Below, one piece after another: positions 35,954-48,595 of a DNA stretch of 64,000 bases. Origin of the DNA: Cerioporus squamosus. Taxonomy: Eukaryota > Basidiomycota > Agaricomycetes > Polyporales > Polyporaceae. The stretch's first letter is position 1. Each line of letters opens with the position of its first letter. A model generated the notes under the pieces. The model worked only from the letters and a program-made list of their open reading frames with translations. It was not told the origin of the DNA and made no database searches. The position numbers and the translations under genes are program-made. The stretch is from assembly GCA_022592435.1 (NCBI GenBank), contig JABYQS010000014.1, forward strand, positions 390,474-454,473. The letters run 5' to 3'.

Positions 35954-36642
35954 GGTGCTAGAGGAGACAACGAGCAGAGCGAACGAGCGGAAGGCCCTCA
36001 GGCTGGAGAAAGAGGAGGTCTGCGGACAAGCCTATAAACCCTCGGGCTACCAGGGGCAGCCGTTGTCACGCACGACCAAACAACGCGTCTGGAACGCGTC
36101 TGTGGCTGTCTGTGGCTTGATCGACACGTGTTACGTAACCACGTATCTGGCGCGCCTCCTCAGCGGCCCGGGAGAGCAGACTTCCCTTCATCCCACCACC
36201 GCCGTACAAACCCCCGACTCCAGCCCAGACTAGCGCAGCCCAGCTGCCTTCGCACGGAGAGCTTCACGTACAGCGGAACGCCTTGCGCGATGGGGACACA
36301 CGAACGCGGGACGATTGGCTGCCGGGAAGGCCGACGGGCTGTCAGCTGACGCGATACCGACGAGCGCGACCGCCGCGACGAGCACGGTGGCACCCGAGTG
36401 CCCGCGCGGTCATCGACGCGGACGCTGCCTTTACACACACCATGGATCGCCTCAAGGAGAAGGGCTTATGCCACTTTCTCAGCGTCGAAACCGTCTGTCT
36501 CGCCGACGATACGCCGGCCCGTAGGCGGCACGACGATCCTGGACGTGCATTATAAGTGCGCGCATATATCCTGTGACGCCTCCTTGCTTGTCGCCCTTCT
36601 CTCCGTCCCGCATCACATCCGTCCATCGCCGACGACACCAGC
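35954..36642. promoter_or_regulatory. Divergent promoter region with TATA
   Basis: Separates paralogue B (minus) from the aldo-keto reductase (plus). TATAAG at 36551-36556 is about 90 bp before the reductase ATG. No gene seen. Confidence 0.55.
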
Positions 36643-38499
36643 ATGTCCGAAGGCGAGCATCCGACGTACGACGCGAAGGGCATGCCCTTCAGGCTTCTCG
36701 GGAACAGCGGTCTTCGCGTTCCCTTGTTCTCCCTGGGAGGATGTACGTCGTGTCAGCTTCCGTTCTCTTCGACAGATTCTGATCAGACACATCGTGCTTT
36801 GATAGGGTTGACTCTAGGTGGTTCCGTGAAGGGCGATCCTGTCAAGGTGAGCATGCATCGCGATCATCGTGCAGTTCAGCGCCGGTGTTCAAACGACGCC
36901 CCTCAGGAGATCATCAAGACAGCATGGGATAACGGCATCAACATGTTTGATACTGCAGAGTCGTATGCAGGCGGACACTCTGAGATTGAGATGTGCGTAC
37001 CTATGGGCTGCGTGATGTTTCACGGTGGATGCTGAACCGTACATTGCAGGGGCCGCGTTATCAAGGAGCTCAACTTCCGCCGCTCGGACCTGGTCATAAC
37101 CACGAAGCTGTTTTGGGGCGTCCGCAAGGGCCCTAATGACACGGGCCTCTCTCGCAAGCAGTGAGCACCATACCTTCGCTGCAATAGACGTCGGCACACT
37201 GACTATATGCAGCATCATTGAGGGGACGAGGGAGTCTCTCCAACGACTTGGTCTCGAGTACGTCGATGTCATCTTCGCGCATCGCGCAGATCATACCGGT
37301 ATGTACCTACCTCTTCCTGCACCCACTCCTACCGGACCGCTCTGATTGCTCGTGTGCATCAGTCCCAATGGAGGAGGTCGTCCGCGCGTTCAACTTCGTC
37401 GTTGAGAAAGGCTACGTAAGCGCACCAGCTGTGCTTGGACGTGTCTGCAGCTTGCTCACAATCGACAGGCGTTGTATTGGGGAACCTCCGAATGGTCCGC
37501 GCAACAAATCGAGGAAGCTCACCGTATGCGTTCTATCCTCCATCCGTATCCTGCGTGTCAGCGTTGACTCCGGTACATTCAGACATCGCGACTAAGCTGA
37601 AATTGATTGGGCCCATCGCCGAACAATGCGAACACCAGTATGTCCTTCAGGTCTCTACGTCCCGTGTGTCTGATGAACAACTGGCGTTCTGACAGCTTGC
37701 TCTATCGTGAACATCCCGAACGCGAATTCGCGTGCGTACTTCCCCCGCCCTTCCCCCGAGTCCTGAGGCACCGTACTGAGCACCTCGTATGTAGCCCCCT
37801 CTATCGCAAGTACAACCTCGGCACCATGGTCTTCTCTCCACTCTTCGGTGGCATACTCACCGGCAAGGTATCGTGGACCTTACCATCCATCTCAGTCGGC
37901 ACACCTAGATACTCATAACGCCTCTCGCTCAGTACAACGACGGGATCCCGGAAGACTCCCGCCTCGCGGTCGAGCAAGAAGACCAGTTCAAGCGCAAGAT
38001 CGAGTACCTCAAGTCGCCCGAAGGACAGAAACAGATCGAGATCATCCGCAAGCTCAGCGACTTCGCCGAGAAAGGTCTGTCTCTCTCCCTGCCCTCCCAC
38101 CCATACCGATTCCTTCATATTCGCTGACTACGAACCCGTGCGTCCGCCGCATTTCCTCCCCCTCGCTTCCGCAGAGCTGAACTGCAAGATGTCGCAGCTC
38201 GCGATCGCGTGGGTCGCACGGAACCCGAACACGTCGTCGGTCATCCTCGGGGCGTCGAAGCCCGAGCAGGTCCTCGACAACCTCAAGGCGCTCGAGGTCA
38301 TCCCGAAGCTGACCCCCGCCGTGCTCGCGAAGATCGACGAGATCGTGGGCAACAAGCCCGCGCCCTGGGTGCGTGCTCTTTCGCGTCTTCTTCATGGGAC
38401 AGGGGGACTGACTACTGGAATGCACCTTTCATCGATCTGTGGCAGCCGACGTATGGACGCATGGCGCTGGACCCCTTGTCGAAGCTTAGCGTGCTATAG
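36643..38499 (+). CDS. Aldo-keto reductase, voltage-gated K+ channel beta-subunit type
   Basis: Thirteen exons: 36643-36742, 36806-36846, 36907-36992, 37050-37160, 37213-37298, 37363-37415, 37469-37523, 37583-37637, 37696-37731, 37795-37867, 37933-38074, 38175-38368, 38446-38499; every phase closes, giving 361 residues. NADPH-dependent (beta/alpha)8 barrel. Catalytic residues: Asp and Tyr in [12 protein letters not shown], Lys in ITTKLFWG, His in [21 protein letters not shown] and [20 protein letters not shown] are the cofactor-binding strands of the Kv-beta subgroup (AKR6). In fungi such proteins act as soluble reductases without a channel partner. Exon density is the highest in the window, the shortest exon being 36 nt. 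The last intron is 77 nt. No signal peptide; cytosolic. Confidence 0.93.
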
Positions 38500-41400
38500 A
38501 TGGAGGACTGGTAGGAATGCAAGTAGGTGTGTGCATCTTCTTTGTCTCTGCGTTTGCTGACAGGCCATATGGACGCTAGTACATAGACCATGTAGCAGTA
38601 CAGCACATCGCAAGTATATCCATTAACGCACGTCTTGTCGAACGGCCCCTCGTCAGACTCCAAGCTTCAACATCCGTGACCTCGTCGAGTCTCGACCACG
38701 CGCCCTCGGGCTTGCAGGGCAGCCTGAGGATCCTGCCATCGCAACATAGCAACAACCGTCAATCTTCCCTCTCCCGGAGCTTCCTATCGACGTCATGGCA
38801 CATCCCCATGCTTCTCACCTCGCGTAAGTGAGTGTCTCCTTCGCGAGCTCTGCTGCACATGTGCATCCATCAGACGGACGCTGCATGTCCGCACTGCTCG
38901 GGCTTCGAGGGCTTCGAGCACCCGAGCACTGCTTCCAGGGGAGGCCTGCGCCCATCCTTACACATGTACGTACTGACCATGTATTGGGCCCGCGTTGCGT
39001 TCACCGTACGGTCTGCGGCGTGCTCCGTGGGACGCCGCTCGTGCGTGCAGACGGGGGTGCCTTGTGCTGCATCGTGGATGCTGAACTTCTGCGCAGGGTC
39101 CTCCGGACAGCACGCTCTAGTGCGTGCCGCTCCAGTCCCACTGTTCGTATCCGGAGCCCCAGCAGACTAATGGCGAGCTCGATAGCACTACACACAAAGG
39201 TGCATTCTGCACCGGGCGATAGGTAGTTGATAGGGGAGTCAAAGGTCATGAACCGGGTGATAGGCAGTCAATGGGCATACTATAGGTTACTCCCCCGAAT
39301 TATGTTCCCCTGTCGCCCGCCTATCGTCCGGTGCAAGATCTGACTGTGCGTGCAGTGTAGAGCCCATCATCGTCCTCGCTTGCTTTGACAAATGGTTCGC
39401 TAGACAAGCGACCATGGTTTATCCTGGTTCTTGGGTCAGGATGACGTGCTATATATAGATACTAGTAGCACCTGAGTAGCACTACAGTCGCATGGCGATC
39501 GATTTCCCGGGGTTGGGGTAGCGCGTTTAGTACGATTTAGATCGATCGATTGAGAGTAGTAGTACTTGCAAGTTGCGAGAAGTTCGAGAGGAAGAGCGCA
39601 AGGGCGTAGGTACATAGTTTGTGCCGAAACGATGAGTAAGTACGGAGCAGGCACCACCGCCGCGTGTTGCTCTGTACCAATATAAGTATCCGAAGTGAGA
39701 ATGGATTGGTACAGTCGTGAACGCGTGAACGCGCATGCGGTGAGTGGAACCGATACTTGGCGGCGACCTTCAGAACCTATGCAGCCACATGCGCATGGCT
39801 ACTCGCTGTTGCTCGCATGAGTATAGGGTGCCGCTCGTCGGCCGACATCGGACGCGAACTCAACAGAGTCCGAGCCACCCGCGATGCATGCCCATACTTA
39901 TCTGCGACGACTCGAACGGCCGCGCGAGGTTCGAAGTTAGAGAAGCAGATGCTGCGCATGCGCTCCCTACTGGCGGGTATATCCGTGCGGGGGTGTTCTG
40001 GTACTAGTAGCTCACATAAAGTTCAAAGAACGCGAAGAAGCTGGTTTATAATAACCGAAAATGCCGGAACTTCTTTCGGTGGGAACTGAAACGGGGGAGG
40101 GTGATGTCATGGGTAGAGACCCGAGTCTGAGAGGCTCATCCTCGGGCATCGGGAGGATGCGCATGCGGTCGCAGTTGGCGATGCATATGGAACCCAGGAC
40201 GATCCTCAAGCTCGTTGCGGTGTGTTCTCCCAGGGTGCTGAATGGGGCGCGACGCAATCGAGGCAGTTGACTCGGTACCGCGCACGCTGGGTGGTTGCGG
40301 CCCCAATGAGAGCGAGCGAAGTGCGGCGGCCTCTTCGCACCACCAAGTTCCGCTGGGAGTGGCATCGAATGCCAGTGGGCACGTTGCACGTTCGGACACG
40401 TATCTGCAGGTACCCATGAACGAGGCCGGTGCCGCCGCGCAGGGAGTATGGTGCACTCTCTGCGGGAAGATAGTTGTGCAACCTACCGGATCCTGTGGGT
40501 TCGCGCATACTTGCACCCCTGGCGTGTGAGGCCGCGTATGTACGCAGCATGGCCGAGGGTTCTCACCTTCGCCATCGCCTTTTGGCTCGTCCGCGGTCGC
40601 TCGAGCGTTCGGGCATAATCTCGGACGATGGGATACTGCCTTCAGGGCGCACTGTTACTGTTGCGACGGGCGGCGATAGAGCCCCGGTCGTCCAGCTGTG
40701 CGTGGACGCTGTGATCACTTTACGAGACCTGGCGGCCCTGGCATGCTACGGTGCTTGTCGAATGTTACCTGCAATGGGGACATTCAGCTCGTGATGGGAT
40801 CAGGCAAAGGCTCGGGGCCGGGAATTGTGCGACTGCATTGGGGGCTCTCTCACGGCGACAAGGTTCGTTCTCATGGACACTGGCGACCGAGTGTCTGAGT
40901 CTGCGCTCGCTGTCCGTGGACGACAGCCCTTGCGCGACGAGCGGAGAAGGACGGGCTGCCACTCGCGAGATGCACGGACGGCTGGCGAGTGTGTATGTTC
41001 TGCCTCATAGCTTCGGGCTTCGGAGGGTGGTGGAACAGCGTATTGGCGGGACGAGACGATCATGAGGAGGAGCGAGAAGAGAGTCAACATGTGATAGCGA
41101 TCACACTTATAGCTGCTAAAGATCTCGGATGGATCTGAGTCCCGTATCAGCGAGTTTCTCTGCCCCCGAACACCCCACCAAGAAGATACCGGACAGGTGT
41201 GCTTACTATGTAGCCATGTAGGCGTACATGCGTTCAAAGCAATGCTTCAGTGGATGAATTCCCGTAAGAATGTCCCTAGTCCTACGCAAGTAGTTCCCCT
41301 GCAGTCAGCTCGTACCTGGTGGTAAGTAACGCAGGTCCACAGCCACCGATGCCACCAAAAAGAGAAAACTTTCGGAGCAGGGAGACAGGTACTCCCAGGG

Positions 41401-42391
41401 TACTCCGCGCATTGAACCTCCTCTACTCGTTCCTCATGCTATCAATCTCCCTGAGTATAACTCACGCGGCTTGCATCCTGGTGACCCATGGGTCTGAGTC
41501 TCTCATAGCGTCGAAAGCTTCAATTGGGGCGTGGAAGAGATTCGATCGGACCGGGCGCCGGATGGAGACCATCTGAGGTTAGCATGGAAAGGCGACATCT
41601 CCACGTCCACGACCATCATGGGACGTCTTCCGCCGACAGAGTCTTCGGGGGTTGTACCCGGTCTTTCGCCCCTGTGAGCTCTCTTTCAGGTGAGTTGTAC
41701 ATAAACCAGGTCATGGAGGGTCGGCGGGCGATGATGACACGTATTTGCGTCTTGTGCGCCAGGTCGGCATGCGCAGCTGGCGACGGCGCGCATGCTGCGA
41801 CAGTACGGCCGCTGCGCTTCAGGGATCTAAACCCGCCTATGGGCAGCCCGATCGGAAGGATCTGGGAGGGAGTGCGAGAAAGGGTAGGGGCGTCCCGGGT
41901 GATTCGATTGGGCCGCCCCCTCATGCCTCCCAACACAATAAGCCCAAGGCGCCCTCGTCTCTTGTCTGCACTACGGCCAGTTTTTCGTCTCTTGCTCCTC
42001 TACCACCACCGCGACACCCAGCGCTGCCCCCCGCCTCTGCGCCGCCCACACCGCCCGCGTACGCACCCGCACGCGCGGAGACAGCCCGCATAGGTCCATA
42101 GCGCTGTATCTCGCAATCTCAGCCACCACACACCACAGGAACGGCTGGGCTTCCTATCGAGGAACTCGCACTCGGCGCGCTGCAAGGGTGCTTTCTATCG
42201 CCGCGCGCGGTCAAGTGGGGTCTATCCCCCGAATCCGCTGACATTTCGACGTCCGGTTTACCGCGTGTGCAATTATAGTGTTTCACGACAGAGCTCTCCC
42301 ATCCCTCGGAAAATGGCGAATTCTGCTATGATAGGCAGCACCTTCCTGGTGGTACGGCCCTTGTTCTCTCCCTCCTTCCTCCTTGTCGCTC
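38500..42391. other. 3.9-kb intergenic region
   Basis: No gene with support. Open frames up to 189 codons (41524-42093) occur on both strands but lack domains and good splice structure. It contains the 128-bp inverted-repeat element at 39208-39335 and the promoter of the PX-PB1 gene (AATTATAG near 42271). Confidence 0.5.
39208..39335. mobile_element. 128-bp inverted-repeat element (MITE-like)
   Basis: Ends are TGCACCGGGCGATAGG and, on the other strand, TGCACCGGACGATAGG: 15 of 16 bases match, and similarity continues inward through a GGGGA block for about 30 bp. The interior repeats a GATAGGYAGTYRATRGGG unit. No coding content. No clear flanking duplication was found, so class is open; a hairpin-forming regulatory or structural element is the alternative. 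Confidence 0.6.
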
Positions 42392-45300
42392 ATGGCTCAT
42401 CAGGGTGGTCCTGGCACTGGCGCACTCGGCGGCCCTCCTACCGGTCATGTACGTCCTCTATTACTCTCAGCAGGGCTCGTGTGCAACGCGTACCCGGGTG
42501 TTCTGTCGTTCCCGCCTGGCCGACCCGGAGCGCGCATTCTCTCCTCTCCACTGACGGAATGCGTCCCCGAGAAGCTCGCGTGGTCTATCACCACGAGTCC
42601 TGCTGTACGTGACGCTCTGATGCTCTCGCTGACATCTATCCTCCCAGAACTACAAGAGAGCTGTATGTCGACCCCCTCCAAAGGAGTTCGGCGTAGAGGT
42701 TCTCCCCCCAACCAAGTTTGGTACGTGCCCATGCGATGTCTTATCCTATCCCTACAGCTCAGTTCCCCTTCAGGATCTGGTCACTGCTATGGCTTGCGCA
42801 TTATCCCCTTTCTTACCGACGATCAAGATAACCGCTCCTCCCGTTCCAGCTCGTCGCATCACGAGTACGAAGTATGGAGGCGGTGGGAGGATTGCGTGTG
42901 GTTCCAGGAGATCCTCGAGACAGAGTATGCCCTCATGGCGCGTCAGAAACGCGCGCGACTAGCGGCAGGGAAGGGCGTAAAGAAGAACGGTGTCTACATC
43001 CAATCCGACCAGGCGGCGTCCTTCGAGTCACTCCCTCCTGGCCCCGACGCGAACAGCGTCGCCAAGGACATCCACGAGATTATCCCCCGACTGAACAAGA
43101 AGGCAACTCTCTTCCGGGCCAGCCAGGCTACCATCGAACAGCGCGGTCGCGAGTTCGAGGCCCTTATTCTAGCGCTTTTCCAAGACGACGTCCCTATGCT
43201 CGTCAAAGAGCTGCGCGAAACGCGATTAGTGCGCGACTTCTTCGGGTACTGGCGACGGGACCTCGACCACGATCGTAAACGTCAGTCTCTGTCTGGGGGC
43301 AAGCAGACAGCCAGCGCGCGTCACTCCGTCGCGAGCAGCGCGTTCTCCATGTATTTCTCCGCCTCCAGTATCTCCTTGCACCCTCCTTCGAACGCATTCG
43401 CCGACCTTCCGCCGAGCCCTGCCCTGTCGAACTTCCCGCCATCCAATCCCCACGACTCATCTCGCCGCAACTCCACACAGCCAGAGGAAAGACGGCGTTC
43501 AACCGGACGAGCGCCCGCCAACTACGCGACATCCGACTCTTCTGCGTCTACTGCGAGCCTTGTCAGCACCTCACGCGGCCCACCATCGCATCCGCCATCT
43601 GCTCCTCCACAAGATATGACCTTCTATGTCTCGGACCGCGGGTCATTGGCGCTCACCATCGTCGACGATTCCGACGAACGCGCCGAGTTCATCAACTCTC
43701 CCCTCTCCGCACCCGCGCGCGTGCAACCACACGCATGGACAGAGGACGCCGACCGCCCATTCCCATCCACACAAGAGGAGATCCTTTTGGCCGATGCCGC
43801 GGCTGGCAAGCTCCGGCAAGATGCCGCCCCCGGACCCGGCGAATTCCACCCCGGCCTCCAGGCTCTCCCAGAGGATAGCGAGCTCGTTCCCGCCCCAGCG
43901 ACCAACGGCCCGCAGCACAGCGACATCGAGGAGGTCCCACGCGTGCCGCTGAGGAGGCCGCGCAACAACTCATGTCCCGACAGGTCGAACAGGCAGTGTC
44001 TGTTCATTGCTGCGGATGGCCCGAAGAGCGCGAACCCTGTTGTGAATGTGTCTGGGCTCAATGGCCCGCCGCTCAACGCGGACACGCTCCGCATCCCGCC
44101 ACGGCGCGACACCAACAAGGAGCCACGAACACCGACAAACTCTTCGTCGTCTCGCACGTCGTCCGTTGCGTTATCCAGCTTCTCGAACTTCACGGGCGAC
44201 GACGCTTCCCGTCGCTCATCGTGGCGGATGTCTATGGCGTCGGAGACGAGTTACACACACTCGTTCGCTAGCAGCTTCGCGAATGGGTCCTGTGCGGACT
44301 TCGACAGGCAGTCCAGGCACTCATTTGCGACGAGCTTCGCCAATGGCTCATGTGCGGACTTCGAGCGGGGACGAAACCCTCGTCACTCGATTTCTTCCGT
44401 CTACTCTGTCGTCTCTTCGAACGGCAGACAGACAGCGCTTGCTCACCGAGACTCGATGACGACCCTCAACTCTCTGCTATCGGATCTTTCCATTGACTCC
44501 GGGTACCTGCACAGGAGCCTAACGCCGCCTCCGAACGGAACTTTGAGAAGATCTCTTTCCGCTGGAAGCAGGCGTCCACCAAGCATCATGGCAGCCCTTG
44601 GTGGCCAAGAGGACTGGTACGACCAGCAGGAGGAATTTATCGACGCGTACTTCTACGGTGAGTATCATGTTGCCCGTTATCAACACGCGGCATTGCAGGC
44701 CCTCTTTCCGCCGCGGATCTGAGTTTCAAGCCAATCTCCCCGTGTTTCCATCCATCACTGCTTGAGCATGACGTTTAGCTGACTTTGACGTTGTGCCTGG
44801 CTTACCAGATCCTGGCATGCACTCAACGATGCCACCCATGCGGTTCGAAGAGCCGCCCCGGACGCCCCCACCACCACCGCAGCGCGAGCCCGCAGTGCTC
44901 GGTCAGCCGTTCAACAAGGAAGTGTGCACGCCCGACCGCTTCCCCAAGCCCTTCCAGAACAGGCCCCCAGGGCAGTTCCACCTCCCCTGGTCCCCGCCCT
45001 CCACACCAGGAGCAGAACGCTCGGAGCCGACGTACCCCGTTCCTCCTCGCACCCCTCCTCCTGTGCGCCCAAGCACGAGCGGCAGTACGACAGGGTTCGC
45101 CGCCTCGCCGCCTCGCAGCCCATCGACGGCGACGGAGAGCCTGACAGTCAAGGCCATCCTGCAGGACAGCATCGTCCTCCTGCGCATCCCGCGCAGCGCC
45201 CCCTTGCAGGAGGTGCGCGCGCGCATCCGGGACAAGTTCGCGGTCCAGGAGGGCGTGCAGCTGTCGAGTGCGTTCGTGATCGGGTGGGCGCCGTCCGCGA

Positions 45301-45488
45301 CGCAGCCGTCGGGCGTCGCGGCGCTGTCGGTGCGCGGCCGGCCGCGCTCGAACTCGGCGTCGAGCGTGGGCACGCTGAACCCGCAGAGCCTGCGGTACGT
45401 GTATGGGGAGCAGGAGTGGCGCGCGGCGGTCGCTGCGTGCGCGGGCGGGAAGATGACGATCCGGTTGTTCAACGCGCAGCCCATCTAG
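42392..45488 (+). CDS. PX-PB1 domain protein, polarity/scaffold type
   Basis: Exons 42392-42604, 42648-42720, 42774-44657 and 44779-45488 close to 959 residues. An N-terminal PX-like fold is read from KLAWSITTSPANYKR, a proline-rich VCRPPPKEFGVEVLPP, YGLRIIPF and the EYEVWRRWEDCVWFQEIL helix; PX domains bind phosphoinositides. A helical block follows (RLNKKATLFRASQATIEQRG...VRDFFGYW). The middle 450 residues are Ser/Pro-rich and low complexity, with an imperfect 19-residue repeat (HSFASSFANGSCADF, HSFATSFANGSCADF). The C-terminus is a PB1-like domain (LTVKAILQDSIVLLRIP ... EQEWRAAVAACAGGKMTIRLF). PX plus PB1 recalls Bem1/Scd2, but no SH3 was seen. The first 213 nt are in frame and may contain one more intron starting at 42449. 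Confidence 0.8.
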
Positions 45489-46164
45489 TCTGTCCATCGT
45501 TGGACGGATGGGTTCCCGCGCGTAAGTTATTCCCTTCGTGCGTTCGTGAAGACTCTCTATTCGTCTGCGTTCGTTCTTGTGTCATAGTTTTGGCCTTGAT
45601 GAGCCTGCCACACACACTATCCGACCCCCCTCCCCACTTCTGCGACATCCCGGATGTTTCATTTCGTTATTTCCCTATACCCTTTGCTGCTCTTTCGAGC
45701 TTCACGACGCGACACGACCACACCCTATGTCCTATCTATCCCTGCTTTCGCTCCCGACGCTGTTGTTTGTACAGTTGTACCTCTTGTACTACTCCCCCGT
45801 TCTTGGTTGGTTGAGACTGGCTGCTGTTCGTCCCTTCGTTGTATATCGGGTTACTTTCTCGGCGCAGGCGGCTTTCTTTCGTCCTTCATCTCTTGTCCTT
45901 GCGCTCACTCTCCTTTCACTAATTATCCTGGATATGTTAACGCAAAAGTACAGCGTATATAGTTATAGAGGCCTGTTGTAGGGTAGCAGAGAACAAACAG
46001 AAGAAGATCCATTCACTTCACCACTGGCCATCTTCGTCTCCCACACACACCAAGAAGAGCATGGAACTCGAAACCGGGATTCCGCACGACGACGGCATGA
46101 CCGCAGACATGTAGTCCGTGTTCGTCACCACCATATGTACACCGAAGCGATCATGATATGCATG
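45489..46164. other. Convergent spacer
   Basis: Pyrimidine-rich 3' region of the PX-PB1 gene, then the 3' end of the Arp10-like gene. No gene seen. Confidence 0.6.
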
Positions 46165-48291
46165 CTAGCCAGCGACTTGCACAGAAGGCGACGTCGCCGC
46201 CGCACCCGGGGGACGAGGGGCCGGAGGCGCACCAACGGGCAGAGGTGTCCTCGTCCAGTCGGGCAGGATGTCCTTCGCAGGGGACGACCGCGCCCCTGCC
46301 CCTCCTGGCCGCGGCGGCGACGAGTCCATCGGGACGTCCTCGTCGGGCTGCGCCTCCGCCTCGTCCCACTTCTCTCGCTGCACTTCGACTCCGCCAGTCT
46401 TGAGCGCACTGAAGACGAGTCAACGACGGAATCGATGGTTGATCAGTCAGTCAAGGATCAACAACGCGCGACGGAGCAGACAGACGGACGTACCCGGCGA
46501 GCGACCCCCCGACCCACGCCATCATCGCTGCGGTGAACGCAGGTGCCTTCCCGGCGTTCGCAGCGGCACTTGCACTTGCAGGAGGCGGCGGCGCGGGGTT
46601 GTTCAGGATCGCAAAGTATGGTAGGAGCGGCCGCAGCGCTGCATAACGGTCGTATACAGCCGGCCGCGGCTTCCCCGCGCGCGAGGGCGCTGCAGACGAT
46701 GAGGTAGAGTTAGACGTCTGTGAGACTGCACGGGTGAGCTCCGCCTGCAGCCGGGGTATGAAGCCCGGCAGCATCGGTGTGCCTCCGATAACAAGTATCG
46801 AGGACGCGAGTGTTTTCCGGAGGTCGACAGGGACCTGTAAATCTGGGTGAGACTGGGGTAACTGGCGGACGTGAGAGCTTGCTCGCGTACCTTCAGCAGC
46901 GTGTCGAGGATTACTTCTGCCACACTGCTCTCGTCCACATCCCCGCCCTCGAACAACACCTCCGCTGCCCGTTCGCGAATCCATCCTGGGATGATCAGGG
47001 TCCCTCTCCCGGTGCCAGTCTGCTGCGACGGCGGGGGATCGACTCGCATGTGAATGTCCGTTGCGGTAGAATGTCGGCTGTACATCGTCGCCAAAGCCTG
47101 GACGCCGCTCTCTGCTGATTGTCCGTGCTCCATGCCCGCGAGCTGAGAGTGTGACACGACGGAGTAGCTCGATGACGCCGCGTGCTGCGAGGAGAAGTTG
47201 CTGTCGATGTCTGCCGACACGCGCGAGAACTCGGACTCGGACATTGCGGGATCGCTCGGGGGAAGATCCAGGTCGTCACCGGGGCCAGGGGACATCAGGT
47301 GGGACGGGTTGTCCGTGTCAAGGGGGTCGCCGACGAAACATATTCGCGTCTTGATTTCGTCGATGACTTTCTCCGTCAGGACATCTTGGGGGACGCGCGT
47401 GGAGCGCGTCGCGGCGGGGATGTTCATGGTCGCACTGAGAGACGTTGCTGGAGGGATATACGTCCCGAACATCAGTAGCAACGCCTTTATGTGGGTTGAA
47501 AGGCGTGCTCCAGCAAGTGGAGTGGTGCGGAGGTGGGGGTACAGCGGTCTGAAGGAGAATATCTGGGAGACTATGTGTGTATGCGCGTTCCGAACGTTAC
47601 ATGGACATGCGTACCGGCAGGACTGTGGACTCCAGATGACCGCAATCCAGAACAAGACCGGTCACGCGCCCTGCTGCCAGCAAGGCAAGCAGATGACTTG
47701 AGGCGAAGGAAATTGAAGGAACCTGTGCCAGTGCCGGTCAGGATGTGACCAGAAGTGAGAGCGATAGTGCAGCGCACATACCTGCAGGTTGTTGAAGAGT
47801 ATGCGTGCCATGATTTCTTTGATGTGAAGAGGCAGCAGCGGGTGCTCTACCAGTATAACTTTGCGCGACTTGGGATCGGTCAAGAGAGAACTTCAATCAC
47901 AATGAGGGGGACAGCCTGAGGAACGTATGTCGAACGTACTTGTGAATACCGAGCGCAGACACGCTTCCAACTTCGCCTCGAGCACCCGATCCTCCTCTTC
48001 CCTATCAGCTGGTTTCGACGCGCGGTTCAGTGTCCACAAGGCCTGTCCGCCCTCGCCACCGGCGCAGAACACATCTCTAGGCTTCCCTTCGCCACTGAAG
48101 CCCACTTTCCAGATGCGTGATCCGGGGTCAAGAATGATACGGTCCTCTGTGCCGTATAGCGAGTGCCTTCGCGTTGTCGGGTAGTGCGGAGAGGATTGGA
48201 CTATGTGGGACGATGCAACACGGGTGGTTTGGGGTGTTGTTGTGCTCTCCTGCGCGGCGGGCCTGCGTGGTGTGGCGGGCACGGCAGACAT
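46165..48291 (-). CDS. Actin-related protein, Arp10-like (dynactin pointed-end type)
   Basis: Exons (minus): 48291 to about 47940, 47890-47782, 47722-47601, 47548-46891, 46834-46494, 46408-46165. Actin-fold cues are the phosphate-1-like strand RIILDPGSRIWKVGFSGE, then LLTDPKSRKVILVEHPLLPLHIKE, VTGLVLDCGHLESTVLPV, RTTPLAG and, late, SILVIGGTPMLPGF plus AMMAWVGGSLAG. Arp10/Arp11 caps the pointed end of the Arp1 filament in dynactin. A long disordered insertion (residues about 220-330) and a Pro/Ala-rich tail are typical of fungal versions. Exons 2-6 join cleanly. The exon 1 to exon 2 junction does not: the obvious donor (A|GTACGT, phase 1) and the only stop-free acceptor (GAAG|T, phase 2) disagree by one base. 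Shares a 304-bp promoter with the nucleoporin gene. Confidence 0.82.
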
Positions 48292-48595
48292 CGCGATACG
48301 TACTCAAGAGCCTTGCGCGCTTGCCTAGGGAGTCACAAGTAACTGGAAATATGGCTAACGGCAGCAAGCTTGCCCACTGAGGCTGAGGCTGAGGATGAGG
48401 ATGTAGGGAGGAGAGGACCAGGAGAAGTCGCGCGCAAGCAGCTGCCGCGCGACGCGTGAGTCGCGCGTCTACCGCGGTTGGTCCTGCCCTCCTCCTCCTC
48501 CTCCCCTCGCCACCCATCTCATCCAGTACTTTGGTTGGTACAAGTCTGTCTCTTTCGCGCACGGAGAAAAGTTTAGAAAGTGGTAGGAATACGAG
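48292..48595. promoter_or_regulatory. Shared divergent promoter, Arp10-like / nucleoporin
   Basis: 304 bp between the two start codons. No clear TATA box; both are housekeeping-type genes, so a TATA-less bidirectional promoter is plausible. Confidence 0.5.

Noticed and set aside
41524..42093. 189-codon plus-strand frame
   Set aside because: No domain, no conserved pattern, overlapping frames on both strands; ends in low-complexity Arg/Pro.
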